Below are positions 53,220 through 64,000 of a stretch of 64,000 nucleotides of DNA, one piece after another. The position numbers were made by a program, and so were the translations under genes. Position 1 is the stretch's first letter; each line of letters opens with the position of its first letter. Origin of the DNA: Prionace glauca (Eukaryota > Chordata > Chondrichthyes > Carcharhiniformes > Carcharhinidae); NCBI GenBank assembly GCA_037974335.1, contig CM075760.1, positions 34,605,609 to 34,669,608 of the forward strand, read 5' to 3'. The notes beneath the pieces are model-generated. The model was not told the origin of the DNA and ran no database searches. It saw nothing but the letters and a program-made list of their open reading frames with translations.

Positions 53220-55385
53220 GTTAATTAATCAATTGAGTTTAAGAATGTACAGACGGAGGGCTTTGATCGAATTATATGAATGTTTATGAAGAAAGTATGT
53301 ATAAAGAGTTGGGAGTTAAATGTATTCCAAGTAAAGATTGGCTCCAGTTTCTTCCTTCACCATAAGGCTGTCAGGATTATCACCTGGTAACAGAAAATGT
53401 TTGACCGATTGGTGAAGTTTGGAAACCGAAGAAATGTATATTTCAGACAGAAGTTTACAATCCCGGCAGCTTTTGTGAGAAATGAAAGTGAGTGTGAATT
53501 GTCAGGGTCTGATTAACCGCCGATGTTCTCAGAGTCTGAAACATACAATCAGTGGAAGAATGGAGATGTGGACATGGGTTACATCCCTAACAAAGAGGAA
53601 ACAAGGTCTGGCCTTGGCATTGTCACTTCCTAACGAAAGGAAACTTGGCAGCAAAACATTTTCAGAGCTGGAAATTGACCAGTAGTAAAGTGATCAAGAT
53701 TTGGACCTTTTATTTGGTTTCATTGATGAGATTTACAAGAAAGATGATCTGATGGGTGCCTATGGAGCATAGTCTGACTTTGTCAAGTTTTGAAATGAGA
53801 GTGTAAGTATATTTAGCAGATCTGGATATCACAGAAAGGACAGGATTGGAAACGTACTAATAGGTGAATGAATCTCAGGAATGACGGGGGAACAATTACC
53901 ATGAAATTCCCCTGGTCATCACTGTCCGGTGCTTGTTTGGGTCAATGCACCTAACCAGCATGTCTATCAGAATGTGGGAGAAAAGCAGAGCACACAGAGG
54001 AAACCCGCACAGACATGGGGAGAATATGCAAACTCCACAGAGACAGTGACCCAAGTTGGCAATCCCAGTGATTAACAAAGAATTGCGCCACAAGATTCCA
54101 CATTTTTAAACGAGAACAACATTTATAAAGTAAAATAATATTAAAAACCCGGACTATGAACAAAGCATAAGTCTTTCAATTTAATTCATTATCAGATTAT
54201 TTCATGAAGAGAATATTAAAAACTTGTTGTGGTTTTGAGAAGAGGGGTGTCTTTATATGTAATGCTTTGTACAAAAGAAGGAAAAATCACATTTTTTTCT
54301 TCTTTGATTTGTTCTGAGACATTGTTCGTGTGAATGTATTGTGATCCAGGTTAGGACATTTAAAGAAAATTGTGAACACCCAGTGATTAACTAAAAGAAT
54401 TACATGAAAAGATTAAACATTTTTAATAAAAACAAACTTTACCATACATATAAAACAAAATAAAATTTAAGAATACAGCATTACAAACTGAATACTGTAG
54501 TCAGTAAAGACTGATGGTACAAAACTGATTTTTAACCTCACCCCAAGAGTCTCTTTATACTTAATATCTTGAAAGTTCCGTTCTGTTCCTGGGGCTCTCA
54601 AAGTTATGTCAAAGCTTTGCAGAATTCATTTTAATTTTCCTCACTTTTCCAGCTATTCTCCAGGCTCCAAGATTTTACAGAGGGTCTTTCCATGAGCTTT
54701 TGACTGAACAATTCTCCAACTTTCCTTTGAGATCTCAAAACTGTGGACTCCTCAGTCCAACTGGGCTTCACTTCCTTCTTGCTGAGGGATTTAAACATTG
54801 GCAGCACCCCTGGTTCCTAATGACCCTCCAGGCTTCTGGTCTCTCAGCTGGTTCACAGCTCCTGGTCCCACAGCTGATGGCCTCCAAGTTAACTGGAGAC
54901 TGCTTGCTTTCTCTGAGAAACACCCAGAATTCCAACCAGAGCTCACTTACCCTCATGCTGCCACATCTGTTGGAATCTCTGATAGATATTTAGCTTCAAA
55001 ACTAAACCTTTTTGACCCTGAGGTCTGCATGAAGAATTCCGCTCTCTGACAAAGACACGGCAATAACTGTCAGTCCCAAAGTCTCCAGATCTCCAGCTAA
55101 AAGAGGCCAGCTGCCCTTTTACACATCTTACCCTTCGAGTTTTGACATCTTAAACCAACGTGAACCACACTTCGTGACTATGAATTCTCTCAGGGTGTTT
55201 CTGTCAGATCAGCAGTGTGGGCTTTCTATTTATCTTAAATTTTAAAAAAAGCAATTTGTTGAACTCATTCATACTTCTAAACCATACGAATTATGAAAAC
55301 AGATCTTTGCAACACCGTTCCCATGATGAAAATGTATCATTCTCGTATTATCCCATTTGAAACATTATAACGTAGACTTAAAAGG
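53220..55385. other. No gene recognised; AT-rich, probable old repeats
   Basis: A decayed minus-strand SINE lies at about 53895-54085 (acatggggagaatatgcaaa, acagtgacccaagttggcaa). The phrases cccagtgattaac with nearby aacatttttaa occur twice (54060-54125 and 54378-54425), suggesting a duplicated repeat end. Frames near 54.7-55.0 kb show no domain. Confidence 0.4.
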
Positions 55386-55387
55386 TT

Positions 55388-55470
55388 GGCTCTACTCTCC
55401 CCATCGATGCTGTCAGACCTGCAAAGATTTTCCAGCATTTTCTGTTTCCAGCATCCGCAGTTTTTTTGCT
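55388..55470 (-). repeat. Minus copy of the 39.1-kb interspersed repeat
   Basis: Reads gctgtcagacctgcaaagat, tttccagcattttctgtttc and cagcatccgcagttttttt. Confidence 0.65.
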
Positions 55471-55499
55471 TTTAACAATGTACAACATGCTGTATATCG

Positions 55500-56175
55500 A
55501 AATAGTTGTGATCTTATCAAATGGTGAAGCAGGCTCAAAGACCCAAATGGCCAACTCCTGTTCCAAAGTCCATTGTTTAACTACCTTATAACCTGCAATA
55601 GACATAATAATCCCTCCATTGTCCACTCCACATTCACAAGTCCATCCTGATAACAGCACACTGCTGGATTCCATGGCCAGGAATCTCAGTCCACTGAAGA
55701 TGGGAAATATTACTGCTTGCAGTGTTTTCTGACAGTTTTCTTCTCACAATAATTATGGTCCAGAGTTCCTCCTGCAAAAGGAGAGTCTCATTGCTGTTCA
55801 TCTGCAAATTTTCAACTTCAGTTTTTAAAACAGTCTGTTCAGAGTGCATGTTTTAAACTTGATTTTCTTCCATGTTTGTAGTTTCTCCATTGTTTCAATC
55901 CAGAGAGAATATTCCAGTCAATTCCACATTGAAACTGTCTTCTTCTTGCTCTGTTGTAGCTGCAGCTTCATTTTTAATTTCACTTCCCAGACTCAAACTT
56001 TCTGGATTCACTTTTAGAGAGAGCAAGTTCAAAATGGCTTCTTTTTGTGCCAACAACTCGTTCCTTCATTCATCAAAATCTTCTTCAGCCATTTAAAAAA
56101 TGTTGTTAAAATTAATTTTCTGTTCAAGCAAAAATGTTGAACATTCCCATTTGGAGACTATGTGATCTCGGGCTT
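55500..56175. other. LINE tail scrap, then no gene recognised
   Basis: Region 55505-55562 is a decayed CR1 tail (atcttatcaaatggtgaagc, aactcctgttcc). The remainder has no recognised content. Confidence 0.4.
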
Positions 56176-56179
56176 CAGA

Positions 56180-56700
56180 AACAGAGGAATTGAGAACAAA
56201 AGCAGGGAAATTAGGCTGATAGTTTTAAAAGCTCTGGTTAGGCCACAATAGGAAACGGAGTCCAGTTCTGGTCACCACACTTTTGGAAGGACATGAGGGT
56301 CCTTGAGAGGGTGCAGAGGAGATTTATTGGAATAGTTCCAAGAATGACGAGTTTTATCCACAAGGCTAGGCTGGAAAAGCTGGGGTTGTTCTCCTTGGAG
56401 AAAAGGAGATAGAGAGGAGATTTGTTCAAGATGTACAAAATTAAAATAGATTAAATAAAGTGAGAAGGAAAAACTGTTCCCATTCGCTGACGGTGCAAGG
56501 ATGAGGATGTACAGATTTATATATATTCTTAGCGAGAGAAACAAGGGGATATGAGAAAGGGATGTTTTATGCAATGAGAGGGAACTCACTGCCTGTGAGG
56601 GTGGTGGAAGCAGAGACAATGAATGATTTAACAAGGAAAGTGGATGGATACTTGCGGGAAATAGAACTAAAAGGATAAAGGGATACAACGGGGCAGGTTT
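56180..56700 (+). mobile_element. Old CR1-like LINE C-terminal part
   Basis: Phrases tccagttctggtcaccacac, gagagggtgcagaggagatt, gttgttctccttggagaaaa and ctcactgcctgtgagggtgg follow the conserved RT C-terminus order. Many lesions. Confidence 0.7.
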
Positions 56701-56704
56701 ACCC

Positions 56705-57065
56705 CATGAGAATAATTCCAGAACTGAGAGCATTTAACTCTCTGAAAATGCCGGTGTTATTTTTGTCTGGAAAACTGAAGACTGATGGAAATCGTCAAGA
56801 TTATGGAGGGGTTCAATAATCCAGTACGGATTTAATGAGAAACCTCTTTAGCCAGAGAGTGGTGAGAATGTAGAACTCATTACCACAGTGAGTGGTTGAG
56901 GTGAACAGCATGAATACACTGAAGGGGAAGCGAGATACATGAGGGAGAAAGGAATAGAAGGATATGCTGATGGGGGGAGATGAAGAGGGTTGGGTGGAGG
57001 CTCATGTGGAGCATAAATACTGAGACCAGTTGAGCCGACTGGCCTGGCCCTGTGCTATAGGCTCA
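56705..57065 (+). mobile_element. Second old LINE 3' end
   Basis: Phrases aagattatggaggggttcaa, tttagccagagagtggtgag and tcattaccacagtgagtggt, then a tail ending near ccctgtgctatagg. Confidence 0.6.
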
Positions 57066-57330
57066 ATGGAACAGAGACAAATGTATTTATTTTAGATCTC
57101 CTTGAATGGTCAGAGAAACAGGATTAACTATCCAAGATAAAATAAATGTCCTTCATCAGCTTGTGTGGATCATTTGTGGAAATGCGCTCTCCAGCCCACT
57201 GGAAACAAATTCGTGAGAAAGACCAATCCAGCAGAGAGAAAACTTCTAACTCTCCCACTTCACCCACTGTCAGAATGAACACGGTTCAGTCCTGGGTGTG
57301 ATTAACAGCAGCAGGATCCAATTCCTATCA

Positions 57331-58089
57331 TCACTTGTGAACTCGCTGGTGATTGTGCAAGTAGATTGGCCGACTGAATCTCTTCCCACACTCAGAGCAG
57401 GTGAGTGTCCTCTCCGCAGTGTGAAGGCGCTGGTGTATCTGCAGGCTGGATGAATCAATGAATGCTTTCCCACACTCACAGCAGGTGGGTGGCCACTCCC
57501 CAGTGTGAATCCGCTGGTGTGCCTTCAGGAAGGATGGTCGACTGAATCCCTTCCCACACTCGGAGCAGGTAAACGGCCTCTCTTTGGTGTGAACCCGTTG
57601 GTGTATCCGAAGGCTTGATGAGTCAATGAATGCCTTCCCACACTCAGTACAGGTGAACGGCCTCTCCCCAGTGTGAACGCGCTGGTGTATCCGCAGGTTG
57701 GAGGAATGAGAGAATCCCTTTCCACAATCAGAGCAGGTGAACGGCTTCTCCCCAGTGTGAACTCGCTGGTGTGCCTGCAAGTGAGATAACCGACTGAATC
57801 CCATCTCACACTCAGAGCAAGTGAATGGCCGTTCCCCAGTGTGAATTCGCTGGTGCATCAGCAGATCAGATGAAGTAGTGAATCCCTTCCCACACTCGGA
57901 GCAGGTGAATGGCCTCTCCTTGGTGTGAACCCACTGGTGTCTCATTAGGTGGGATGAATGAGTGAATCCCTTCCCACACTGAGAGCAGGTGAACGGCCTC
58001 TCCCCAGTGTGACTGCGTCGATGAATTTCCAGCTGAGACGGGGATTTGAATCCCTTCCCACAATCCCCACATTTCCATGGTTTGTCCAT
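57331..58089 (-). CDS. Nine-finger C2H2 zinc-finger protein (ZNF-E), intact
   Basis: The start ATG at 58089 ([20 protein letters not shown]) is chosen by comparison with paralogues; the frame is open to 58167. Nine regular C2H2 fingers ([10 protein letters not shown] types) with TGERPF or TKERPF linkers end in NHQRVHK-stop, the natural end of this family. All zinc ligands are present in every finger. About 252 residues, with no effector domain. Likely a nuclear DNA-binding protein. The probable promoter P3 lies 2 kb upstream, with a CR1 insertion and older LINE debris in between, presumably intronic. The best candidate for a working ZNF gene here. Confidence 0.9.
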   Translation of the reverse strand: MDKPWKCGDCGKGFKSPSQLEIHRRSHTGERPFTCSQCGKGFTHSSHLMRHQWVHTKERPFTCSECGKGFTTSSDLLMHQRIHTGERPFTCSECEMGFSRLSHLQAHQRVHTGEKPFTCSDCGKGFSHSSNLRIHQRVHTGERPFTCTECGKAFIDSSSLRIHQRVHTKERPFTCSECGKGFSRPSFLKAHQRIHTGEWPPTCCECGKAFIDSSSLQIHQRLHTAERTLTCSECGKRFSRPIYLHNHQRVHK

Positions 58090-58524
58090 GGCGCGGGTAT
58101 CCCTGTCTCCAGCCACACAAAGCATCTGTACAATCTCTTCCTGTTGTAAATGGTGATGGTCTCTCAAGTTATGAAACTGTCACTGGAACATTCTCACTCA
58201 GGTGTTTGAGTCCTGCTGCTTTTCCAGTCACACTGATGTTCAAAACTTTCTGAAGCAGACAGAACAAGAAAAATTTCTCCTTGTAGATTCAAAGGCTAAT
58301 GATATTCAGATCCTGATAATCAAGTGACTTTATCAATTCTTCACTTGATGCTTGATTTGAATTTTGTGTCTGCAAATCCTCCCCCTTTGAAGATCCTGTA
58401 AAAGAGGTTTACAAATTTCATCACTGTCAGTTAAGGACAGAATCTACAATTGGTAGCTGTTAATTTCTATGAATCTTTATTTTCTATTTTGTTCCCCGAA
58501 AGCTGTAAATAACTGTCCCACGCT

Positions 58525-58715
58525 CTCCCTGCATTACCTGGAGTATTGTGTGGAGGCTTTGTCTCCTTACTAAAGGAAGGATACAAATGCAAGAAAGAGA
58601 GTGGAGCAAAGGTTCATTCGACAAATTCCTGGAAGGGTGAGAGTTTCCTATGACAAAATTGGGCCTCTATTCTCTCAGAGTTTCAACGAATAAGAGCTGA
58701 TCTTACGTAACAATT
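58525..58715 (+). mobile_element. Old LINE fragment
   Basis: Reads acctggagtattgtgtggag, tctccttactaaaggaagga and aggttcattcgacaaattcc, equivalents of LEYCVQFW-SPYYRK and RRFIRQIP positions. Confidence 0.65.
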
Positions 58716-58799
58716 GTAGATGTATCAATGTTGTTATGATCCCTATGAGTACAATAACCTTAAAATTAATAAATTCCCAGACAAATCCAATGGAATGGA

Positions 58800-59368
58800 G
58801 ACCGCAGCTGGAGTACTGTGTGCAGTTTTGGGCGCCGTACTTAGGCAAGGATATTTTGGTCTTGGAGGGAGTGCAGAGGAGGTTTACTAGGCTGATGCCG
58901 GAGTTGAGGGGGTTGAGCTGTGAGGAGAGGCTGAATAAATTAGGCTTGTACTCATTAGAGTTTAGAAGAATATGGGGAGATCTCATTGAGACGTATAAGA
59001 TGATGAATGGGATGGATAGGATAGAGGTGGAGAGACTCTTCCCGCTCAGAAAGGATAGTAGGACTAGGGGGCACATCCTCAAGATAAAAGGGGGGCGGTT
59101 TAGAACGGAGTTGAGGAGGAACTTCTTCACTCAAAGGGTGGTGTATCTCTGGAATTCTCTGCCCATTGAAGTGGTGGAGGCTGCCTCGCTAAATATTTTT
59201 AAGACGAGGGTTGATGGGTTTCTGATAAGAGAGGGGATTAAGGGTTATGGGGAGAGGGCGGGAATGTGGAACTGAGCCATGACAGATCAGCAATGATCTT
59301 ATTGAATGGTGGGGCAGGCTCGAAGGGCTGGATGGCCTACTCCTGCTCCTATTTCTTATGTTCTTATG
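58800..59368 (+). mobile_element. CR1-like LINE, strongly 5'-truncated
   Basis: Starts at ccgcagctggagtactgtgt. The frame 58736-59275 is open through VQRRFTRLMPELRGLSCEER to GYGERAGMWN. Tail ttcttatgttcttatgtt. Confidence 0.9.
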
Positions 59369-59369
59369 T

Positions 59370-59740
59370 TGTTCTGATGAATAAAACAAAGGGAAGGATT
59401 CCACCTTTTAATAAATGTTGCAATAATCAAATTAAAATCAACGTCAATGAATCATGCATTAGCAGATAAACAGTATTTGAATAGACAGGATAAATTTGAC
59501 TTTTAAAAAGCTCAGACAATAAAAACAGGTTTCACAAAATCACAAACATTTTCCCCCCTCAGTATATTTGGCTCTAATTTCAGTTCCAGAGTTCCACAAC
59601 TCTCTGTATTTCCAGGGGAAGAAAGAAAGTGTTTTACTCACAAATATGAGCTGGAGGAGGAGGTTTCAGTCTGTGTGTGAAGCTAAAAACAGAAGCTGTG
59701 CTGTTTCAAATCAAACTGCGGGATTTGGAGAAAATGATGG
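59370..59740. other. No gene recognised
   Basis: AT-rich sequence between the CR1 tail and promoter P3. Confidence 0.35.
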
Positions 59741-59744
59741 GAAG

Positions 59745-60385
59745 AGATTTTGCAAAGTCCCCTCCCCCACTCCCTCAGCTGGCAGCCCAGCACGCAGGCG
59801 CAGAGAGCGCTGCTGAGCCGAGCTGTCCGGAGCAGGCGCAGTGTGGCTGCCGCCAGCGATCGCTCTCGATGTCTTTTTGGAGCAGCCGGAGGGGGGAGGG
59901 GGAGATCACCGAGCGGCTTCTCGCTCTGGCCGGAGCCGCCAGCCGCTTGTCTGGAAACCTTGGCTCGAGGAGGGGCAGAGGGGAACAATGGGTGGGGGCG
60001 GGGCTCCCGGGTCCGCGCGCCCGGGCCTGCGCACTGGAACCCCGAGATATCATGGCAGAGAAGACTGATTCCTGTTGGCTGATTCTAACGCTCAGTCTCC
60101 CATTGGAGCAAAAAGACGACATTGCGGATTGGACAAAAGCCCCGCGCGGCCGGAGGTCAAAGAGTCTCCGCCCCCACGTGGGCTCTGGTTCCGCTTCCTC
60201 GTTGTCTTCATTGACCAATGGGAAGAGCTGGAGGACCGGAAGGACTTTGATCATCCAGCCAATCAGAGTGCGGGATCACCCCGTGTTGTCTGAATGTGGA
60301 GCTGGTCAAGTGGCTGCTTCTCTCTCTCTGAAGATTCAGCCTCACACATCACAAATTTCTCCTCAGTCCAATATCTGTGAGTAAA
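59745..60385 (-). promoter_or_regulatory. CpG-rich ZNF promoter P3
   Basis: GC-rich, with CCAAT at 60215-60219 and 60259-60263 (44 bp apart), NRF1-like gcgcagtg and gcctgcgcac, and GC boxes. In minus orientation, gattggctgga, ggtcctccag and cccattggtcaatg occur in the same order as in P1 and P2. It therefore most likely serves ZNF-E (minus). The plus-strand ZNF-H begins 2.4 kb on the other side, so shared use is possible. The frames within it look like CpG-island artefacts. Confidence 0.68.
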
Positions 60386-60414
60386 ACACTTTACATTTCT
60401 TTTCTCATTATGGG

Positions 60415-61060
60415 GAAATTGGGGACTTGCAGCAACTGCAGGGAAAGGAAGTGAATCCAGGGAGGCTGCAGACTCTGGAAAGATTGGCCCAGGTCTATCT
60501 CCGTCTTGAACACATTGGTATCCTTTGCTCCTTCAGCTTGACACATTTATTTGTCTGACTACTGGGATGGTCTCTTTCCGAATGTTCACAATTAAAGAGG
60601 TGGTTTTCCCAGTGGATGACTAACCTTCAAGGGGACAGTAAATTAATATAGCACACAGGTATACCTGGTGTTGTTGCGGTACATATCAGACATTATTTAT
60701 GGTTCTGTAAAATGTTTACTGTTATTTCTACATTTTAATATAGTACTGTATATCTTTGGGGTCCTTGCAAAATAGAAGAGATCATTCAACAGTTCCAGTC
60801 CTTCCCAATCCTTCATCAAACAATCTAGTTAGCTCCATTTCTCCCTAAATAACTGTACTTGTGGAAGTTTATTTGTTTCACATACCCACCCGTTCCGTTT
60901 TGAAATAAGTGACCACTACTTCCACAATCTTCATAGGCAGAGAGGCAGATTATGACTATTCACTTTATAAATAATATTCTTCCTCAAATACCCTGCTACT
61001 ATACTGCTAATTAAGAAATAGAGTACGGTAGAACACACATTTTTCATCCAGTTATGTACA
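60415..61060. other. Copy of the 44-kb non-coding block
   Basis: See the matches listed for 44.1-44.97 kb. No gene frame. Confidence 0.6.
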
Positions 61061-61067
61061 TGATGTG

Positions 61068-61700
61068 GAGATAGAACATAGAACATTACAGCACAAACAG
61101 GCCCTTCGGCCCTCGAGTTGCGCCGATCGCATCAACCCCACCAATCTATAGACCTATCTATAACCCCCAATCCCATTAAACCCCATATACTCATCCAGAA
61201 GTCTTTTAAAAGACCCCAGCGAGCTCGCCTCCACCACTGACGACGGCAGCCGATTCCAATCACTCACCACCCTCTGAGTGAAAAACTTACCCCTAACATC
61301 ACCTCTGTACTTCCCTCCCCGCACCTTAAACCTGTGTCCCCTCGTAGCGACCATTTCAACCCGGGGAAATAGCCTCTGAGAGTCCACCCTATCTATTCCT
61401 CTCAACATTTTATAAACTTCTATCAGGTCGCCTCTCAACCTTCGCCTCTCCAGGGAAAAGAGTCCCAGCTCCCTCAACCTATCTTCATAAGGCATGCCTC
61501 CCAGTCCAGGCAACATCCTTGTAAATCTCCTCTGCACCCTTTCAATAGCTTCTACGTCTTTCCTATAGTGAGGCGACCAGAACTGCGCACAGTACTCCAA
61601 ATGAGGCCTGACGAGGGTCCTGTAAAGTTGCAGCATTACCTCCCGACTCCTAAACTCAATCCCTCGATTAATGAAGGCCAGTACACCATACGCCTTCTTG
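61068..61700 (-). mobile_element. CR1-like LINE 3' end, separate subfamily
   Basis: The frame 61636-61154 is open: LVRPHLEYCAQFWSPHYRKD, VQRRFTRMLPGLGGMPYEDR, LFSLERRRLRGDLIEVYKML and VVSDWNRLPSSVVEASSLGS. 3' end gatagaacatagaacattac. It is closer in sequence to classical vertebrate CR1 proteins than the major local family is. 5' truncated at about 61700. Confidence 0.88.
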
Positions 61701-62020
61701 ATGCTGGTGTTGTACCGGGGTGAGCACGGTAAGACGTCTCACCACACCAGATTAAAGTCTAATAGATTCATATGGAATCCATAATGTGGAGGTGCTGGTG
61801 TTGGACTGGGATAGGCACAGTAAGAAGTCTCACAACACCAGATTAAAGTCCAACAGGTTCATTTCAAAACACAACACCAGATTAAAGTCCAACAGGTTCA
61901 TTTGGAATCACCAGTTTTCGGAGCGCTGCTCCTTCAACAGATGTCTCATCTGATGAAGAAGCAGCACTCCAAAAGCTCATGATACAAACAAACCTGTTGG
62001 ACTTTAACCCAGTTATATAT
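61700..62020. repeat. Fold-back family repeat, copy 5 (compound)
   Basis: Three partial left arms follow each other (attaaagtctaatagattca, attaaagtccaacaggttca twice). Then come ccagttttcggagcgctgct and the inverse arm (aacctgttggactttaac). Confidence 0.82.
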
Positions 62021-62124
62021 ATTCACATGATATATACTACTGCGTGTTAAGAATTTCAGGTTTCTTTGAAGCTGTCAATTAGAACAAATCACTCCTTCAC
62101 TATATATTTTTTAAAACAGTAAAG

Positions 62125-62255
62125 GAATTAAGTGTTATGATGAGGTAAGTGGAGCAAGGTCCATGAAAAGATCAACTATGATCTTATTGAATGCAGAGCA
62201 GCTCGGGAGGTCTGGTGCTGTACTTCTGCTTCTAGTTCTTATGTTCTTGTAACTG
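62125..62255 (+). mobile_element. CR1-like LINE tail scrap
   Basis: Reads aggaattaagtgttatgatg, tatgatcttattgaatgcag and ttctagttcttatgttcttg. Confidence 0.7.
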
Positions 62256-62539
62256 TTTGACTGATATTTGGACAGCAGAGTGAAAATGGCAAAAATTGCT
62301 GGAATTTTACCGGCACACAGCCCGAAGCTCATATGACCCTGTAAGAGAATGCCATGCTGCACACCTCACCTGCCCTAATTCTGGGGCAAATGTGCCAGTA
62401 AAATTTTGGCCAATGTGTCTGGGTGGATTTTTGAGGAATTATAGAGGAAAGAAGATTCTATAGAAACTAGAATTTTTGGTTTTGAATTTCTATTCTGCAC
62501 AAAGTGACAACTTTCATGAACTGCTTTTACAGGATATTT

Positions 62540-62784
62540 GGAGACGATTTGCAGACATACATCCCAAAAGATTTTAAGCAACAGCGTAACTGGAAAAGCA
62601 CCAAGACGCACACACACAGCCGAGTGAGTGCTTCAGTGAACTGACTGTGGAAAGAGCTTTAACCAGTTACACAGCCTGAAAAAAATTACACCATCCACAG
62701 TGAGGAGAAACAGTACACGTTTGTGTGTGTGGATGAGACTTCAATTGGTCATCGAACCTGGAGAGAGACAAAGACACCCACATC
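62540..62784 (+). other. 5' module of ZNF-H
   Basis: Finger-like remnants with stops (tgactgtggaaagagcttta; acacgtttgtgtgtgtggat), as found before the other ZNF starts. Confidence 0.55.

Positions 62785-64000
<1,216 letters not shown>

Noticed and set aside
54700-55049. Open frames at 54.7-55.0 kb
   Set aside because: No domain or conserved pattern; overlapping frames on both strands suggest chance.
59677-60384. Overlapping long frames on both strands near 59.7-60.4 kb
   Set aside because: Stop-poor GC-rich CpG-island sequence; the proteins have no domain and the region aligns with the other ZNF promoters.

Overview
The window reads as vertebrate germline DNA, most likely from a cartilaginous fish (a shark). 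It has split leader/V exons of T-cell-receptor alpha/delta type with 23-bp-class recombination signals, vertebrate-type tRNA genes (one with an intron), C2H2 zinc-finger genes, and a dense load of CR1-like LINEs, tRNA-derived SINEs and fold-back repeats of the kind common in elasmobranch genomes. The species assignment is an inference from these features.

Layout. 0.1-5.1 kb: decayed zinc-finger (ZNF) material around a CpG/CCAAT promoter (about 2.06-2.76 kb), with ZNF remnants on both sides. 5.1-27 kb: a cluster of antigen-receptor V segments on both strands. Five look structurally usable: V1 (-), V2 (+), V3 (-), V4 (+), V5 (-). Four are V pseudogenes or fragments, and two are orphan leader-like exons. 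LINE, SINE and fold-back insertions separate them, and CTCF-like motifs recur. No J, D or constant exon was recognised. 27-30 kb: a CR1 element nested in a different LINE. 30-33.3 kb: a small tRNA group (Ile-TAT with intron, a diverged Asn-GTT, Gln-TTG, Arg-ACG and a Ser-like relic). 33.3-41.6 kb: almost solid retroposon debris, with a 52-bp minisatellite and a CR1 copy with the geometry of a twin-primed insertion. 42-64 kb: a ZNF cluster containing a 15-finger gene (-), a ZNF gene split by one stop (+), a 9-finger intact gene (-), a frameshifted gene of at least 14 fingers (+) and several remnants, with two more copies of the 2-kb promoter.

How the parts work together. The V segments would supply variable domains by RAG rearrangement to J/C segments outside the window. 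Mixed orientations mean some would join by inversion. The ZNF genes look like finger-only, lineage-expanded DNA-binding proteins duplicated together with their promoter. The same CR1 family accounts for most of the remaining sequence, and one SINE family shares its 3' tail with a LINE subfamily here, which suggests it borrows that LINE's machinery.

Limits: repeat and gene-family names come from recognisable motifs, not database searches. Boundaries of degraded repeats are approximate (tens of bases). Splice sites are inferred from motif and reading-frame phase.
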